A stretch of 64,000 nt of DNA, from positions 13,776,571 to 13,840,570 of the forward strand of contig NC_045138.2 in NCBI RefSeq assembly GCF_008831285.2, in the 5' to 3' direction. Under the pieces are notes generated by a model that saw only the letters and a program-made list of their open reading frames with translations, had not been told where the DNA came from and ran no database searches. Of the stretch, positions 61,949 through 64,000 are shown one piece after another. The stretch is from Nymphaea colorata (Eukaryota > Streptophyta > Magnoliopsida > Nymphaeales > Nymphaeaceae). Positions within the stretch are counted from its first letter, which is position 1, and every line of letters starts with the position of its first letter. A program made the position numbers and the translations under genes.

Positions 61949-64000
61949 TGAGGAGCTAGGCCGCCGGCGCCGGGTGTGGTGGTCTAAACTGGAAGCCGTC
62001 TAAACCCAAAGCAATAAAAGCCCGTCACTCATGACTTTGTTTTAATTGTGCGCTGCAACTTTTCATCATTAATCTAGCTGCTGGAAAGTGAGGCCGATAT
62101 TTGACTCGTCTCCACTCGTGAAAATGCTATTTCTGATGGTTAAATAGCTAGCTAGCTTTAACCAAAAAACATGGACTGTTTGATTTTTGAATGTGTCTAG
62201 TATGCCTTGACTGATAAATGGCCGGTTGCTGGCTTGAGTGACATGGGCATGCATAAATTCTTTGCATAAACAGGCACACGCTTAAACTCTTCATGGGAAA
62301 CTAAGTTTGGATGAGAATACTATATTAGTTGATAGTTTGTTAAACTCAGTAAGCATGCATGCACCGAGGCAGTCCTGAACTAAAGGAGGTTCCAGCTAAC
62401 TTGGTGATAAAGGCATATATGCCATGTTTCTAAAATAATATTAATCATCAATTGGTCTCACCAAACCATTTATGTAATTTGTCTGCGTTAGGCGCATAAA
62501 ATATTAGAGTCAATGCTAGTAAGATATGATTGGCAGGTGGCTTCGAACACTGCTTGTACAACCTCTTCCCCTGTTCCATCCGCGTGGTGGCAGAGCAGGA
62601 GGGTCTCAACGGGCTCTTGAATTCGGATCATGCAACATTAATTTTCAACTGAAAATCACTCAATTTTATGTGTTCTAGAGTCACTGATTATAAAATGTGC
62701 CAAATGTGTGGATCAAAAGTCCAGCACGTATCTTATACAGGACCCAATAGAAAATTCTATCGAAGCTAAAAGTTTAGAAAAATAAAATAAAATAAAGGTA
62801 GTTCTTGGGATTTTTTTCCAGGGATTCAAACATTCCACGGTCCAATATAAAGCATCGGAAATCCAGGAGGGCGCCGTGAATTGATGGTACCGACGGTCCT
62901 CCGATAAGCTGGTGCCCACCTCGCATCGTATTAAGCTGCTTGGTTTATGAAACAAATGTTACTATTGCCTCAAAAAGTATGATAGGTTTATGAAACAATT
63001 CAAAAAGTGTACTATGAATTTTCTACAATGTTTGAGATGGATGCATAAAAATGTTACTGTGACTGTCACCAAACAACCCCTTGGGGTTTATAACAGTTTC
63101 GGACCCACGGTTCCTGTTCTGTTCTGTTGGACAAGTAATGGTAAATACTACAAGCTTAACCAGGACGAACATGTCTCTCACCTTGTGAAAATTAGTATCC
63201 CCACAGTGCTCAAAAAAAAAGCTCCAAATAATACTAGCAAGCCAACTCAAAAGATCCGATCGAGTACACAGCTAGTAAGGGGCATGAGCGTCACCTCCTC
63301 CACTAAGTTTCGTCATGTAGCTAGGATGGAAGATTAGATCTAAATATTGCTGGGACAACCCAGCGAACACATAATTAAGTATCAGCCCCCTTTATTTTTG
63401 TTCGCAATTGAATTACATACGTAAGAGATGGATATGACAGAAATTTAAACTCCATAAAATCACAGAATTTTGGCCACACACTAGTAAATTACATGGTCAA
63501 TAAACCATAAAAACATTCTTACATCAGTTCATTAATCAGCAGAAACTTTTTAATTTTTAAAGTTTTTTAATATGGTTCAAACGTTGATCCTTGTAAGAGT
63601 AACCCGTTTAATCAATCAAAAAAGCTGGCCTAAACATCACCAGTTTTTAGGATGGTGTGCACCTGATTTTCTTGAAAATTTTGCAATATTACCGAATTAA
63701 CTATAGTCACAAAAGTTGTAAAATCCTTTTAAAAAAAAATTGAACCATAGTTGATCGAATTGAATTGCTTTCCAGTCACTGATCATAGACCTCAAGGCCC
63801 GACCTGCTTGGATATTGGATGCACATAAAACGTTCTCTAGAATTCAAATTAGAAGTAAGTATTTTGAACTACTTCAGTATTTTGAACTACTTCATTTCTC
63901 TTCCCCATTTTAGATACCAGTTCAAGAACCCTGGACGTTTTACAGTACCCTGATTCTGCACCACCACAACGCCAGGGGACAACCAAAAATTGTTCCTTAG
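61949..64000. other. Right intergenic region, no supported gene
   Basis: The GDSL 3' untranslated region comes first. Beyond it I see only AT-rich sequence with short open frames on both strands that match nothing I know. Confidence 0.5.
62013..62018 (+). terminator. Candidate poly(A) signal of the GDSL gene
   Basis: AATAAA 65 bases past the stop codon, in a GCAATAAAAGCC context. Confidence 0.55.

Noticed and set aside
1-64000. LTR retrotransposons or other virus-like elements
   Set aside because: I saw no polyprotein-like frames and no paired long terminal repeats. Some GGGCC-rich stretches could be fragments, but nothing can be assigned.

Overview
This is nuclear DNA of a flowering plant. 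The genes are split by spliceosomal introns with GT..AG borders, the protein families are plant lineages, and the spacers are AT-rich with many (TA)n, (CT)n and (CA)n tracts and small non-autonomous transposon remnants. The species cannot be told from the sequence. All gene models were spliced by eye; each one closes in frame from ATG to stop.

The core is a cluster of five apparently intact fatty acyl-CoA reductase (FAR) genes. FARs reduce long and very-long-chain acyl-CoA to primary alcohols with NADPH, supplying wax, suberin and pollen-wall lipids. One gene (FAR-1, 9100-15104, minus strand, 491 aa) is divergent. Four (FAR-A 22011-25754, FAR-B 30762-35150, FAR-C 45639-49992, FAR-D 54239-57711; 493-494 aa) lie head to tail on the plus strand. 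All five share one 10-exon structure; exons 2-7 and 9 have identical lengths (104, 203, 101, 193, 162, 82 and 128 nt). By shared residues the four fall into pairs (A,D) and (B,C); B and C differ at about 35 of 494 residues.

The spacers record repeated duplication and loss. The A-B spacer plus FAR-B is paralogous to much of the B-C spacer plus FAR-C. Relics of lost copies remain: a two-exon FAR-1-like pseudogene at 19361-19750, an exon-2 scrap at 37692-37786, a block at 39065-40105 matching the region upstream of FAR-D, and an orphan FAR-B/C-type 5' leader without a gene at 51487-51650.

The flanks hold a small two-exon gene for a 97-aa protein with two predicted membrane segments (4594-7156, minus) and a five-exon GDSL-type esterase/lipase of 346 aa (59402-61948, plus). 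Both FAR and GDSL enzymes act on surface lipids, but their adjacency alone does not show a pathway cluster. I saw no rRNA, intact tRNA, CRISPR array or LTR element with coding capacity. I found no new kind of system; the most interesting content is the recent evolution of the FAR array.
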